A stretch of 17,139 nucleotides of DNA from Merdiplasma sp905207905 (lineage in GTDB: Bacteria > Bacillota > Clostridia > Lachnospirales > Lachnospiraceae): NCBI GenBank assembly GCA_902475025.1, contig CABRXX010000060.1, positions 1-17,139 of the forward strand, written 5' to 3'. Of the stretch, positions 7,217 to 15,886 are shown one piece after another (within the stretch, counting starts at the first letter, position 1; each line of letters starts with the position of its first letter). The notes beneath the pieces were generated by a model. That model was not told where the DNA came from. It worked only from the letters and a program-made list of their open reading frames with translations, and made no database searches. Both the position numbers and the translations under genes were made by a program.

Positions 7217-7276
7217 AAGAAAACAGATAGGAGCCCGGTCAGGCGGGCCGGGCAATTGCAGAGCAGAAAGGAAACT

Positions 7277-8143
7277 ATGGAGAAGTTATCAAATCCGCAA
7301 AAGACTATTGAAATTATCAAAAAATATGAGTTTGCTTTCCAGAAGAAATTCGGTCAGAATTTTTTGATCGATTCCCATGTGCTGGATAAGATCATCGCAG
7401 CGGCAGAGATCACAAGGGAAGACTGCGTAGTGGAGATTGGCCCCGGTATCGGGACGCTGACCCAGTACCTGGCAGAGGCGGCCAGGGAGGTGATCTCTGT
7501 GGAGATCGATAAGATGCTGATCCCCATACTGGAGGAAACTCTGGCGGAGTATTCCAATGTGACAGTGATCAACCAGGATATTCTTAAGGTAGATCTGGAG
7601 GAGCTGGTGAGGAAACACAACGGGGGACGGCCGGTGAAGATCGTGGCCAATCTTCCCTACTATATTACTACCCCCATTATTATGGGGCTGTTTGAAAAAC
7701 ATGTTCCTGTGCAGAGTATTACGGTGATGGTGCAGAAAGAAGTGGCGGAGCGGATGCAGGCAGGGCCAGGCACCAAAGATTACGGGGCGCTGTCTCTGGC
7801 AGTGCAGTATTATTCCCAACCGTACATTGCTGCAAACGTGCCTCCCAACTGCTTTATGCCAAGACCAAAGATCGGCAGCGCAGTGATCCGGCTTACCTGC
7901 CATGAGACTTTGCCGGTGCAGGTGCAGGATGAAGGAATGCTGTTTAAGATTATCCGTGCTTCCTTTAATCAGAGACGAAAGACTATGATGAACGGGCTGA
8001 ACAATTCCCCGGAGATCCCCTTTTCTAAGGCGGCGGTGGCAGAAGCGCTGAGAGAAATGGGAGTGCCGGAAAATATTCGGGGGGAGGCCCTTACATTGCA
8101 GCAGTTTGCACGGCTTACAGATTTATTGTGTAAAGGAAGGTGA
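7277..8143 (+). CDS. rsmA: 16S rRNA (adenine1518-N6/adenine1519-N6)-dimethyltransferase
   Basis: RsmA/KsgA dimethylates two adjacent adenines in helix 45 of 16S rRNA from SAM, a late checkpoint in 30S assembly. Loss of it gives kasugamycin resistance in other bacteria. The 288-residue protein shows the N-terminal FGQNFLID (25-32), SAM motif I VEIGPGIGTLT (52-62), acidic VEID (75-78), catalytic NLPYYI (125-130) and the C-terminal PRPKIGSAVIRL block. I chose ATG 7277, which has AAAGGA just upstream, over the in-frame TTG at 7256, which lies in a GC-rich hairpin (GCCCGG 7233-7238, CCGGGC 7248-7253). It is followed by a hydrolase gene whose ribosome site overlaps the rsmA end. The rnmV gene that often sits just upstream is missing. 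Confidence 0.96.
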   Translation: MEKLSNPQKTIEIIKKYEFAFQKKFGQNFLIDSHVLDKIIAAAEITREDCVVEIGPGIGTLTQYLAEAAREVISVEIDKMLIPILEETLAEYSNVTVINQDILKVDLEELVRKHNGGRPVKIVANLPYYITTPIIMGLFEKHVPVQSITVMVQKEVAERMQAGPGTKDYGALSLAVQYYSQPYIAANVPPNCFMPRPKIGSAVIRLTCHETLPVQVQDEGMLFKIIRASFNQRRKTMMNGLNNSPEIPFSKAAVAEALREMGVPENIRGEALTLQQFARLTDLLCKGR

Positions 8144-8147
8144 AAAA

Positions 8148-9095
8148 ATGCCGCAGATCACACATTTCAAATACCCTTCGGCAGATGGGCTGACCCAGAT
8201 TCATGCAGTAGAGTGGATCCCGGATGGGCCAGTGAGGGGCGTTCTTCAGATTGCCCACGGGATGCAGGAATTTATCGAACGGTACGATGAGTTTGCCCGT
8301 TTTTTGAACAACCATGGGGTGGCGGTGGTGGGAAATGACCACCTGGGCCATGGAGATTCCGTTCGGTCAGAGAAATATTGGGGATATTTTGCCAGAACAG
8401 AGGGAAATAAGATGCTTCTTGCAGATATGAGAGAGCTGCAGAGGATCACCCAGGAGAAATACCACGGAGTTCCCTACATCCTTTTGGGTCACAGCATGGG
8501 ATCCTTTCTGGCAAGGCAGTATCTTTGCATTCATGGAAAATGGCTGGATGGAGCTATTATCTGCGGAACGGGCTGGCATTCAGCCCTAGAGACGCGGTTT
8601 GGTATGGGATTTTGCCGTGTTCTTGCGCTGTTTTTTGGATGGGAGCACAGAAGCCGTCTGGTAACCAGAATGGTTATGGGAAATTTTAATAAAAAATTTG
8701 AGCCTGTGCGGACGCCTCAGGACTGGCTGTCCACAGACGAGGCGGTGGTGGATGCTTACAGGGCGGATCGGCGCACCCGGTTTACTTTTACGCTGAACGG
8801 CTACTACCATATGCTTTACAGTATCCATTATCTTACCAAACCGAAAAATCTGGCAAGGATGCCAAAGGACCTTCCGGTGTTTTTTATTGCAGGGGAGGAT
8901 GACCCGGTGGGAAATTACGGACTGGGCGTAAAGCAGGCGGTTGTGTCAGTGCGATCCGCAGGGGTAAAGCAGGTGGAATGCAGGCTTTATCCCAATGACC
9001 GCCATGAGATCCTCAATGAACGGAACCGGCAGGATGTCTATCAGGATATCTGGGAGTGGATACAGCCTCTGCTGGGAAAGAATGAAAGGAGGTAA
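8148..9095 (+). CDS. Alpha/beta hydrolase, monoacylglycerol-lipase/lysophospholipase-like
   Basis: The 315-residue protein is a serine alpha/beta hydrolase of the Hydrolase_4 (S33-like) group, which includes monoglyceride lipases and lysophospholipases. The nucleophile elbow is GHSMG at 114-118 with Ser116. Asp251 or Asp252 in GEDDPVG and His286 in NDRHEIL complete the triad. HGMQEFIERYDEFARFL (37-53) matches the usual oxyanion region of this group. There is no signal peptide, so it is cytoplasmic. I chose ATG 8148 with AAAGGAAGG upstream, instead of an in-frame TTG at 8106 inside rsmA. It lies 4 bp after rsmA and 2 bp before the YesL gene, so the three are almost surely co-transcribed. The actual ester substrate cannot be read from sequence. 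Confidence 0.88.
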   Translation: MPQITHFKYPSADGLTQIHAVEWIPDGPVRGVLQIAHGMQEFIERYDEFARFLNNHGVAVVGNDHLGHGDSVRSEKYWGYFARTEGNKMLLADMRELQRITQEKYHGVPYILLGHSMGSFLARQYLCIHGKWLDGAIICGTGWHSALETRFGMGFCRVLALFFGWEHRSRLVTRMVMGNFNKKFEPVRTPQDWLSTDEAVVDAYRADRRTRFTFTLNGYYHMLYSIHYLTKPKNLARMPKDLPVFFIAGEDDPVGNYGLGVKQAVVSVRSAGVKQVECRLYPNDRHEILNERNRQDVYQDIWEWIQPLLGKNERR

Positions 9096-9097
9096 GG

Positions 9098-9736
9098 ATG
9101 GGTATCTTTAATATAGACGGTCCGCTGTTTCAGAAAATGTCCCGGGCAGCGGACATGATGATCTTGAATCTTATATTTATTCTATGCTGCCTTCCCATTG
9201 TGACCATTGGGGCCGCTGTCACTGCCCTGTGCTATGTGATGCTGAAAATGCGGGATCAGGAGGAGGGGTATATTACAAAATCCTTTTTTCGTTCGTTCAA
9301 AGAAAACTTTCGCCAGTCCACAGTCATCTGGCTGGTGATGGCAGTCTTTGCAGGCATTTTGGGACTGGACTTCTACCTGGTAAACGGAGTGGAAGGGACT
9401 TTGGGCACCCTTATGCGGCTGGCGGTGTATCTGGGCACTCTGATCTGGCTGATGATTTTTGTGTATGTGTTTCCTCTTCAGTCCAGGTTTTATAATACCG
9501 TGTTCCGAACGATGAAAAATGCGCTGCTGCTTTCCCTGGCCCAGCTGCCAAGGACTTTCTGCATGATCGCAGTGCTGGTGGGAGCCGTCTTGCTCACCTT
9601 CTGGAACGGCTATACCATTGCGTATGGGCTTCTGGTATGGCTGCTCTGCGGCTTTTCCTTTCTGGCCTGGGTGAACAGCCTGCTTCTTCATAAGCCTATC
9701 AAAAAATTGATGCCGTCTGAGGAGACTGAGGGGTAG
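9098..9736 (+). CDS. YesL family (DUF624) integral membrane protein
   Basis: The 212-residue protein has about five hydrophobic helices (roughly 20-48, 73-95, 106-128, 152-170 and 172-196). It begins with the DUF624 hallmark FNIDGPLFQKMSRAADMM, followed by LCCLPIVTIGAA. The family is named after B. subtilis YesL and is often found beside carbohydrate transport genes; its molecular role is unknown. The start has AGGAGGT (8-10 bp upstream), overlapping the end of the hydrolase gene, so translational coupling is likely. No sugar ABC transporter is present here, which is unusual for the family and leaves its role open. Confidence 0.87.
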   Translation: MGIFNIDGPLFQKMSRAADMMILNLIFILCCLPIVTIGAAVTALCYVMLKMRDQEEGYITKSFFRSFKENFRQSTVIWLVMAVFAGILGLDFYLVNGVEGTLGTLMRLAVYLGTLIWLMIFVYVFPLQSRFYNTVFRTMKNALLLSLAQLPRTFCMIAVLVGAVLLTFWNGYTIAYGLLVWLLCGFSFLAWVNSLLLHKPIKKLMPSEETEG

Positions 9737-9802
9737 CAGGGGGAGCTGCAGGAAAGTTTTGTTTGCAATTTTTTATTTTATAGTGATTTTGCGCTGATGA
9801 TT

Positions 9803-9871
9803 GCCTGATTCGCGGCAAAAAAATTGACAAAAGCCCCCCTTTATGTAATAATGAAAGTTGCGCAATCAGGC
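9803..9871. repeat. Inverted repeat flanking the ileS promoter
   Basis: GCCTGATT (9803-9810) and AATCAGGC (9864-9871) are perfect inverted 8-mers on either side of the -35/-10 elements. Their arms are 53 bp apart. They could be half-sites of a looping repressor or a weak hairpin; chance is not excluded. Confidence 0.35.
9824..9852 (+). promoter_or_regulatory. Sigma-A promoter for ileS-glgP
   Basis: The -35 is a perfect TTGACA (9824-9829), the spacer is 17 bp and includes a CCCCCC run, and the -10 is AATAAT (9847-9852, five of six). Transcription would start near 9859, leaving only about 55 nt before ileS, too short for a T-box riboswitch. Confidence 0.7.
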
Positions 9872-9912
9872 GTAAAAACAGGATATTTCTATTCTTCTGA
9901 AGGAGGAAGAAC

Positions 9913-12900
9913 ATGTTATACGATAAAGTTTCGACAAACTTGAATTTTGTTGACCGGGAAAAAAATACAGAAAATTTCTGGAAAGAAAATCAGATTTTTG
10001 AAAAGAGCATGAAGCAGAGGGAAGGCAGCCCAATGTATACCTTCTATGATGGGCCCCCCACTGCCAACGGAAAGCCCCATATCGGCCATGTGCTCACCAG
10101 GGTGATCAAGGATATGATTCCCAGATATCAGACCATGAAGGGAAAGATGGTTCCCAGAAAGGCTGGATGGGACACCCACGGACTTCCGGTAGAGCTGGAA
10201 GTGGAAAAGCTTTTGGGCTTGGATGGAAAGGAACAGATCGAAGAGTACGGTCTGGTTCCCTTTATTGATAAGTGTAAGGAGAGCGTTTGGAAATACAAGG
10301 GTATGTGGGAGGATTTCTCCGGTACCGTTGGTTTCTGGGCAGATATGGATCATCCTTATGTGACTTATCATGACGATTATATTGAGTCCGAGTGGTGGGC
10401 ATTGAAGGAGATCTGGGACAAAGGCCTTTTGTACAAGGGCTTTAAGGTAGTTCCCTATTGTCCCCGCTGCGGAACTCCCCTGTCTGCCCAGGAGGTGGCT
10501 CAGGGCTATAAGACAGTAAAGGAGCGCTCTGCCATTGTCCGCTTTAAGGCAAAGGATGAGGACGCATATTTCCTGGCATGGACCACCACGCCCTGGACGC
10601 TGCCCTCCAATCTGGCTCTCTGTACCCATCCGGAGGAGAGCTACTGCAAGGTGAAGGCTGCGGACGGCTATACCTATTACATGGCAGAGGCACTGTTAGA
10701 CAAGGTGCTTGGAAAGCTGGGAGACGAGGAGAAGGGCATAAAGGCCTATGAGATTCTGGAGACCTGCAAGGGTAAGGATCTGGAGTACCGGGAATACGAG
10801 CCTTTATTTGCCTGCGCAGGAGAAGCAGCAGAAAAGCAGCACAAAAAAGCCCACTTCTTAGTGTGCGATACCTATGTGACCATGTCAGACGGTACCGGTA
10901 TTGTCCACATTGCTCCCGCCTTTGGTGAGGATGACGGCCGGGTGGGCCGCAATTATGACCTGCCCTTTGTACAGTTTGTGGACGGCAAGGGTGAGATGAG
11001 CCCGGAGACTCCCTACGGTGGCATGTTTGTAAAAGATGCGGATAAGCCTATTCTGGTGGATCTGGAGAAGGAAGGGAAGCTCTATGAGGCTCCCAACTTT
11101 GAACATGAGTATCCCCACTGCTGGCGCTGCGATACTCCGCTGATCTACTATGCAAGAGAATCCTGGTTTATTAAGATGACTGCTGTAAAAGAGCAGCTGA
11201 TCGCCAACAATAATACGATCAACTGGATTCCGGAGAGCATCGGCAAGGGCCGCTTCGGAGACTGGCTGGAGAACGTGCAGGACTGGGGCATTTCCAGAAA
11301 CCGTTACTGGGGAACTCCCTTGAATATCTGGTACTGTGAGGACTGCGGCCATATGCATTCTATCGGCAGCCGTCAGGAACTCTTTGAGATGAGCGGTAAT
11401 GAGGCGGCCAAGACGGTGGAACTGCACCGCCCCTATATTGATGAGATCACCATTCCCTGTCCCAAGTGCGGCAAAACCATGCACCGGGTACCTGAGGTGA
11501 TCGACTGCTGGTTTGACTCCGGGGCCATGCCTTTTGCCCAGCATCACTATCCCTTTGAAAATAAAGAAGTATTTGAGCAGCAGTTCCCGGCTCAGTTTAT
11601 CTCTGAAGCTGTGGATCAGACCAGAGGATGGTTCTACTCCCTTCTGGCAGAGTCTACCCTGCTGTTTAACAAGGCTCCCTATGAGAATGTTATCGTGCTG
11701 GGTCATGTGCAGGATGAGAACGGCCAGAAGATGAGTAAATCCAAGGGAAATGCAGTGGATCCCTTTGACGCTTTGGAGACCTACGGCGCAGACGCCATCC
11801 GCTGGTATTTCTATATCAACAGCGCGCCTTGGCTGCCCAACCGTTTCCATGGAAAAGCTGTGCAGGAGGGACAGAGGAAGTTCATGGGTACGCTTTGGAA
11901 TACCTATGCTTTTTATGTGCTGTATGCCAATATTGACCATTTTAATCCAGTGGATTATACCCTGGAGTATGAGAAGCTTCCGGTGATGGACAAGTGGCTG
12001 CTGTCCAAGATGAACACTATGATCAAAGAGGTAGACTATGATCTGGGCAACTACCGGATTCCGGAAGCAGCAAGAGCCCTGGAGAGCTTCGTGGATGATA
12101 TGAGCAACTGGTATGTCCGCAGAAGCCGTGAGCGTTTTTGGGCAAAAGGAATGGAGCAGGATAAGATCAATGCTTACCTGACCCTGTACACAGCCCTGGT
12201 AAATGTGTGCAAGGCGGCAGCTCCTATGATCCCATTTATGACAGAAGATATTTATCAGAATATTGTGCGGAAGGTAGACGCAGCTGCTCCTGAGAGCATT
12301 CATCTGTGCGACTTCCCGATGGCGGAGGAAAGCCAGATTGATAAAGCGCTGGAAGAGAATATGGACGAAGTGCTGAAGATCGTGGTGATGGGCCGCGCCT
12401 GCAGAAATACCGCTAATATCAAGAACCGTCAGCCTATCGGCAGGATGTTTGTGAAGGCGGAGCACGAACTGCCCCAGTTCTTCTCTGATATCGTAAAAGA
12501 GGAGCTGAATGTCAAGCAGGTGCTTTTCACAGACGATGTGAGAGACTTTACCTCTTACAGCTTTAAGCCCCAGCTAAAGACAGTTGGGCCGAAATATGGA
12601 AAGCTGCTGGGAGGTATTCGTCAGGCGCTTCCGGCCCTGGACGGCAATGCGGCCATGGATGAGTTAAAGGCCAACGGCTGTCTGAAGCTGGATATCAATG
12701 GCAGTGAAGTAGTTCTGACAGAGGAAGACCTCTTAATCGACACCGCCCAGATGGAGGGCTATGTCTCCGACCAGAACGCAGAGCTGACGGTGGTACTGGA
12801 TACCAATCTGACACCGGAGCTGATCGAGGAGGGCTTTGTGAGGGAGCTGATCAGCAAGATTCAGACCATGCGTAAGGAAGCCGGTTTCGAGGTGATGGAT

Positions 12901-13080
12901 AAGATCCGGGTATTCGCGAAAGGCAATGAGAAGATCAGTGAGATCCTCTCCAAATTCAGCGGCCAGATCTGTAAGGATGTGATGGCTGAGGAGATTGTGA
13001 AGGATCAGGTTCAGGGCTATGAAAAAGAGTGGAATATTAATGGAGAGACCGTGGTTCTGGGCGTTGAAAAGCTGGCATAA
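9913..13080 (+). CDS. ileS: Isoleucyl-tRNA synthetase, long IleS2-like form
   Basis: The enzyme charges tRNA-Ile and edits misactivated valine. HIGH is HIGH at residues 56-59 and KMSKS is at 606-610. The editing domain shows the WTTTPWTLPSN block. Zinc-ribbon cysteines are visible as Cys183/Cys186 and as Cys475/Cys478 with Cys516/Cys519. At 1055 residues it is longer than the E. coli-type enzyme, and the C-terminal tail (ending GVEKLA) has no CxxC zinc finger. These features place it closer to the eukaryote-like IleS2 branch, whose members are often insensitive to mupirocin; that last point is inference. The ribosome site GAAGGAGGAAGA is immediately upstream. It has its own promoter, no T-box, and is followed 27 bp later by glgP. 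Confidence 0.96.
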   Translation: MLYDKVSTNLNFVDREKNTENFWKENQIFEKSMKQREGSPMYTFYDGPPTANGKPHIGHVLTRVIKDMIPRYQTMKGKMVPRKAGWDTHGLPVELEVEKLLGLDGKEQIEEYGLVPFIDKCKESVWKYKGMWEDFSGTVGFWADMDHPYVTYHDDYIESEWWALKEIWDKGLLYKGFKVVPYCPRCGTPLSAQEVAQGYKTVKERSAIVRFKAKDEDAYFLAWTTTPWTLPSNLALCTHPEESYCKVKAADGYTYYMAEALLDKVLGKLGDEEKGIKAYEILETCKGKDLEYREYEPLFACAGEAAEKQHKKAHFLVCDTYVTMSDGTGIVHIAPAFGEDDGRVGRNYDLPFVQFVDGKGEMSPETPYGGMFVKDADKPILVDLEKEGKLYEAPNFEHEYPHCWRCDTPLIYYARESWFIKMTAVKEQLIANNNTINWIPESIGKGRFGDWLENVQDWGISRNRYWGTPLNIWYCEDCGHMHSIGSRQELFEMSGNEAAKTVELHRPYIDEITIPCPKCGKTMHRVPEVIDCWFDSGAMPFAQHHYPFENKEVFEQQFPAQFISEAVDQTRGWFYSLLAESTLLFNKAPYENVIVLGHVQDENGQKMSKSKGNAVDPFDALETYGADAIRWYFYINSAPWLPNRFHGKAVQEGQRKFMGTLWNTYAFYVLYANIDHFNPVDYTLEYEKLPVMDKWLLSKMNTMIKEVDYDLGNYRIPEAARALESFVDDMSNWYVRRSRERFWAKGMEQDKINAYLTLYTALVNVCKAAAPMIPFMTEDIYQNIVRKVDAAAPESIHLCDFPMAEESQIDKALEENMDEVLKIVVMGRACRNTANIKNRQPIGRMFVKAEHELPQFFSDIVKEELNVKQVLFTDDVRDFTSYSFKPQLKTVGPKYGKLLGGIRQALPALDGNAAMDELKANGCLKLDINGSEVVLTEEDLLIDTAQMEGYVSDQNAELTVVLDTNLTPELIEEGFVRELISKIQTMRKEAGFEVMDKIRVFAKGNEKISEILSKFSGQICKDVMAEEIVKDQVQGYEKEWNINGETVVLGVEKLA

Positions 13081-13107
13081 AGTAAGGGAAAGAAAAAGGA
13101 GAGACCA

Positions 13108-15588
13108 ATGAACAAATTGATTGATAAAGAAGCGTTTAAGGAGCAGGTAAAAGAGAATGTAAAGACTCTTTACCGCAAAACCATGAAAGAAGCTACAAAA
13201 CAGCAGATCTTTCAGGCTGTATCCTATGCAGTAAAGGATGTGATTATTGATAACTGGCTGGCTACCCAGCAGCAGTTTGAACAGGATGACCCAAAGATGG
13301 TGTACTATATGTCCATGGAGTTTCTGATGGGCCGGGCTCTTGGCAATAACCTGATCAACCTCACTGCTTACAAGGAAGTAAAGGCAGCCCTGGAGGAGAT
13401 GGGCTTTGATCTGAATGTGATTGAGGATCAGGAGCCGGATGCAGCTCTTGGAAACGGAGGCCTTGGCCGTCTGGCAGCCTGCTTCTTGGATTCTTTGGCA
13501 ACTCTGGGATATCCGGCTTACGGATGCGGTATCCGTTACCGCTACGGTATGTTCAAACAGAAGATTGAGAACGGATATCAGGTAGAGGTGCCGGATCATT
13601 GGTTAAAAGACGGCAATCCCTTTGAACTTCGCCGTCCGGAATATGCCAAGGAAGTAAAATTCGGGGGCTATGTCCGGGTAGAGTATGATGAAAAATCAAA
13701 GAGAAACCGCTTTATCCAGGAGGGCTATCAGTCTGTCCGTGCGGTTCCCTTTGATATCCCCATTGTGGGTTATAACAACAATATGGTAAACACGCTTCGT
13801 GTATGGGATGCAGAGGCAATCAATGATTTTCAGCTGGATTCCTTCGACAAGGGCGATTACCAGAAGGCAGTGGAGCAGGAGAACCTGGCCAGAAATATCG
13901 TTGAGGTGCTTTATCCCAACGACAATCATTACGCAGGCAAAGAGCTGCGTTTAAAGCAGCAGTATTTCTTTATTTCTGCCAGCATTCAGGCGGCCATTGA
14001 GAAATACAAAAAGAAACACAGCGATATCCGCAAATTCTATGAGAAGGCGACCTTCCAGATGAACGACACCCATCCTACAGTGGCAGTGGCAGAGCTGATG
14101 CGTATTCTGTTGGATGAGGAAAATCTGGAGTGGGACGAGGCCTGGGAAGTGACCACCAAGACCGTGGCCTATACCAACCATACCATTATGGCAGAGGCGT
14201 TGGAGAAATGGCCCATTGAGCTGTTCTCCAGACTGCTTCCCCGTATCTATCAGATCGTGGAGGAGATCAACCGCAGATTTGTGGCTGAGATTCAGAAGAA
14301 ATATCCCGGCGATCAGAATAAGATTGCAAAGATGGCCATTATCTATGACGGTCAGGTAAAGATGGCACACTTAGCCATCGTGGCAGGCTACTCTGTAAAC
14401 GGTGTGGCCAGACTTCATACAGAGATCCTGAAGAACCAGGAACTGAAGGATTTCTATGAGATGTTCCCGGAGAAATTCAACAATAAGACCAATGGCATCA
14501 CCCAGAGACGTTTCCTCCTTCATGGAAATCCGCTGCTGGCAGACTGGGTGACTGACCATATTGGGGATGAGTGGATCACGGATCTTCCTCAGATCTCCAA
14601 AATGAAGGTTTACGCAGATGACAAGAAGGCACAGCAGGAATTCATGAACATCAAGTATCAGAACAAGCTGCGTCTGGCAAAATATATTAAGGAACACAAT
14701 GGAATCGATGTGGATCCCCGCTCCATCTTTGATGTGCAGGTTAAGCGTCTCCATGAATATAAGCGTCAGCTTTTGAACATCCTTCATGTAATGTATCTGT
14801 ACAACAACATCAAGGATCATCCGGAGATGGAATTTTATCCCAGGACCTTCATCTTTGGCGCAAAGGCTGCAGCAGGCTATCGCCGTGCAAAGCAGACCAT
14901 TAAGCTGATCAACAGCGTGGCGGATGTGATTAATAACGATAAGAGCATCAAGGGCAAGCTGAAAGTGGTATTCATTGAGGACTACCGGGTATCCAATGCA
15001 GAGCTGATCTTTGCGGCAGCGGACGTATCCGAGCAGATCTCCACAGCCAGCAAGGAAGCGTCCGGCACCGGCAACATGAAGTTTATGTTAAACGGCGCTC
15101 CCACTTTGGGAACCATGGACGGCGCCAACGTGGAGATCGTGGAGGAAGTGGGCGAGGAGAATGCCTTCATCTTCGGTTTAAGCTCCGATGAGGTCATCCA
15201 TTATGAGAAGAACGGCGGCTACGATCCCACCTACTACTTTAACAATGACCAGGATATCCGCAGAGTGCTGATGCAGCTGATCAACGGAGAATATTCCAGA
15301 GGTGATATGAATATGTTCCGGGAGATCTACGATTCCCTGCTGAACACCAACAGCAGCGACCGGGCAGACACCTACTTTATTCTGGCTGACTTTAAGTCCT
15401 ATGCGGCTGCTCAGAAGAGAGTGGAGGAGGCATATCGGGACGAGGCCCGCTGGGCAAAGATGGCGATCCTGAATGTAGCCTGCAGCGGGAAGTTCACCTC
15501 TGACCGTACTATCCAGGAGTATGTAGATGAGATCTGGAAGCTGGATCGGGTAAAGGTAGAAGTGGATCCGGAAAGCTTTGAAGTGTAG
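13108..15588 (+). CDS. glgP: Glycogen/alpha-glucan phosphorylase
   Basis: The enzyme releases glucose-1-phosphate from the non-reducing ends of glycogen or maltodextrins with phosphate, using pyridoxal phosphate. The 826-residue length is normal for the GT35 family. The PLP site SGTGNMKFMLNGA has the Schiff-base Lys658, followed by TLGTMDGANVEI. Other conserved blocks are ALGNGGLGRLAACFLDSLAT near 114-133, GCGIRYRYGMFKQ and NDTHPTVAVAEL. The regulatory N-terminal extension of the animal enzyme is absent. It begins 27 bp after ileS with AAAGGAGAG, so it is probably in the ileS transcript; no other glycogen genes are nearby. Downstream, copy 2 of the palindromic element starts 53 bp after the stop. 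Confidence 0.96.
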   Translation: MNKLIDKEAFKEQVKENVKTLYRKTMKEATKQQIFQAVSYAVKDVIIDNWLATQQQFEQDDPKMVYYMSMEFLMGRALGNNLINLTAYKEVKAALEEMGFDLNVIEDQEPDAALGNGGLGRLAACFLDSLATLGYPAYGCGIRYRYGMFKQKIENGYQVEVPDHWLKDGNPFELRRPEYAKEVKFGGYVRVEYDEKSKRNRFIQEGYQSVRAVPFDIPIVGYNNNMVNTLRVWDAEAINDFQLDSFDKGDYQKAVEQENLARNIVEVLYPNDNHYAGKELRLKQQYFFISASIQAAIEKYKKKHSDIRKFYEKATFQMNDTHPTVAVAELMRILLDEENLEWDEAWEVTTKTVAYTNHTIMAEALEKWPIELFSRLLPRIYQIVEEINRRFVAEIQKKYPGDQNKIAKMAIIYDGQVKMAHLAIVAGYSVNGVARLHTEILKNQELKDFYEMFPEKFNNKTNGITQRRFLLHGNPLLADWVTDHIGDEWITDLPQISKMKVYADDKKAQQEFMNIKYQNKLRLAKYIKEHNGIDVDPRSIFDVQVKRLHEYKRQLLNILHVMYLYNNIKDHPEMEFYPRTFIFGAKAAAGYRRAKQTIKLINSVADVINNDKSIKGKLKVVFIEDYRVSNAELIFAAADVSEQISTASKEASGTGNMKFMLNGAPTLGTMDGANVEIVEEVGEENAFIFGLSSDEVIHYEKNGGYDPTYYFNNDQDIRRVLMQLINGEYSRGDMNMFREIYDSLLNTNSSDRADTYFILADFKSYAAAQKRVEEAYRDEARWAKMAILNVACSGKFTSDRTIQEYVDEIWKLDRVKVEVDPESFEV

Positions 15589-15641
15589 GAAGCTGCGGCA
15601 GGAGAACAAGTAAATAAAGTTGGATAAAAATATTGGAGGGG

Positions 15642-15752
15642 GTGTTGCAAAATACTGATTCCGGTGGATTTTCGGTGTGTTTTTCTCCAAAAAGATGTTA
15701 TTTTTTGGAGAAAAATCACCCGAAAGAGTACTGCCGAGGTATTTTACAACAC
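15642..15752. repeat. Dispersed palindromic element, copy 2
   Basis: Bounded by GTGTTGCAAAATAC (15642-15655) and GTATTTTACAACAC (15739-15752), with one mismatch, and centred on CTCCAAAA/TTTTGGAG (15685-15710). It matches copy 1 (1586-1697) closely. Compared with copy 1, the changed bases in the arms and central stem mostly occur on both sides so that pairing is kept. It lies between glgP and the MerR-type gene, both on the plus strand, just upstream of the latter's candidate promoter. Confidence 0.75.
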
Positions 15753-15777
15753 CGCTTCCATATTTTTTGCTGTTTTG

Positions 15778-15786
15778 TGATAGAAT
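15778..15786 (+). promoter_or_regulatory. Candidate extended -10 promoter for the MerR-type gene
   Basis: TGA followed by TAGAAT (15781-15786) is an extended -10 with a near-consensus hexamer. No convincing -35 is found 16-18 bp upstream. It lies 26 bp past the end of repeat copy 2, so an insertion there could have reshaped the promoter. Confidence 0.4.
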
Positions 15787-15886
15787 AGGCATAAACCAAA
15801 CCCCCACTGCATATAAAAGTAAGAGGAGAAAATAGAAGCAAAATCTGCAGAAATACATTTCTATGCAGGAGATAAGGGGAGAGATC

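Noticed and set aside
6924..7367. 147-codon plus-strand frame across the 34-bp array
   Set aside because: It is open because the array lacks stop codons, has no good ribosome site, extends about 90 bp into rsmA, and the 34-bp period shifts frame each unit.
10885..12465. 526-codon minus-strand frame opposite ileS
   Set aside because: It is a long antisense shadow in the complementary frame; composition reflects the ileS codons and no domain is visible.
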